The position numbers were made by a program, and so were the translations under genes. A stretch of DNA of 64,000 nt. Origin: Pseudorhodoferax sp. Leaf274. GTDB taxonomy: Bacteria; Pseudomonadota; Gammaproteobacteria; Burkholderiales; Burkholderiaceae_C. Under the pieces are notes generated by a model. That model saw only the letters and a program-made list of their open reading frames with translations. It was not told where the DNA came from and did not search any database. The number at the start of each line of letters is the position of its first letter. Position 1 is the first letter of the stretch. The stretch covers positions 145,006 to 209,005 of the forward strand of contig NZ_LMNA01000005.1 of assembly GCF_001422445.1 (NCBI RefSeq), read 5' to 3'. Shown here piece by piece: positions 63,905 through 64,000 of the stretch.

Positions 63905-64000
63905 GGTTGCCCCTGAAAACCGGAGTGCGTAGCCCGATCTTCAAGCGGCAGATTTGCGCTGCGCCGCCAACCAGCGTTGTTCGAACTGCATCGGGCTGAG
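63902..64000. mobile_element. End of an IS3-family insertion sequence (partial)
   Basis: The sequence from TGAGGTTGCCCCTGAAAACC starts with TG, as IS3-family terminal inverted repeats do, and breaks the GNAT gene. About 40 bases inside is the stop of a transposase reading towards this end, the normal spacing between orfB and the right inverted repeat. The rest of the element lies outside the window, so the target duplication and the other end cannot be seen. Confidence 0.75.
63941..64000 (-). CDS. IS3-family transposase OrfB, C-terminal 19 residues only
   Basis: The minus strand reads LSPMQFEQRWLAAQRKSAA followed by TGA at 63943-63941. The LSPMQFEQRW pattern is the standard end of IS3-family OrfB (DDE) transposases (LSPxxFExxW/Y). 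The catalytic DDE core lies outside the window. Transcription points towards the GNAT gene. Confidence 0.75.
   Translation of the reverse strand, partial: LSPMQFEQRWLAAQRKSAA

Overview
The window looks like a chromosomal segment of a high-GC betaproteobacterium of the order Burkholderiales, most likely family Comamonadaceae. The basis is the gene order tpiA-secG-tRNA-Leu-nuoABCD, two orphan Bug-type (TctC) binding proteins, a DUF4148 protein, a CzcI-type metal-resistance protein and a very GC-rich third codon position. Because GC is so high, nearly every gene has long open frames on its opposite strand; those were treated as shadows.

Layout. 1-7.9 kb is a conserved housekeeping block on the minus strand: nuoDCBA (complex I), a tRNA-Leu(GAG), secG, tpiA, a quinone oxidoreductase, pnp and rpsO. 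Two hairpins lie in the rpsO-pnp spacer and a 12-bp inverted repeat lies between the tRNA and nuoA. 7.9-13.5 kb holds a neutral zinc metallopeptidase, a response regulator fused to a class III adenylate cyclase, dcd, a first BMP-family binding protein and an XRE-cupin regulator with a GNAT acetyltransferase. In front of the XRE gene are what look like the stumps of a divergent LysR / NTF2-like gene pair. 13.5-24.3 kb holds a SWIM-SNF2 helicase, an adenine-deaminase-type enzyme, a SulP transporter and a complete BMP-type ABC importer (binding lipoprotein, two permeases, double ATPase). Together these suggest uptake and salvage of purines.

24.5-39.4 kb is accessory metabolism: a PhoD phosphatase, an unrecognised gene with atypical codon use, then LysR / benzoylformate decarboxylase / Bug protein / hybrid PAS histidine kinase / second Bug protein / hotdog thioesterase / SDR, followed by a TetR-MFS pair and a secreted alpha/beta hydrolase. 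39.5-50.6 kb is a metal module: a small FlgC-like orphan, ChrA, and a minus-strand RND efflux operon (czcI, czcC, a His-rich membrane-anchored protein, czcB, czcA, a His-rich periplasmic protein). This operon is divergent from a heavy-metal two-component system. The divergent spacer carries a perfect 18-bp palindrome matching the CusR/CopR-type operator.

50.6-64 kb holds bluB, a PAP2 phosphatase fused to an autotransporter-type beta-strand repeat, an SDR/XRE divergent pair, a three-gene TRAP transporter (TatT lipoprotein, DctP, fused DctQM), an orphan LivK-type binding protein, and a four-gene unit (saccharopine-dehydrogenase-like, DoxX-like, DUF2269, SRPBCC). The last gene is a two-domain GNAT gene cut off at 63904 by the end of an IS3-family element whose transposase C-terminus runs out of the window. 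I see no CRISPR array, rRNA, prophage or defence island.
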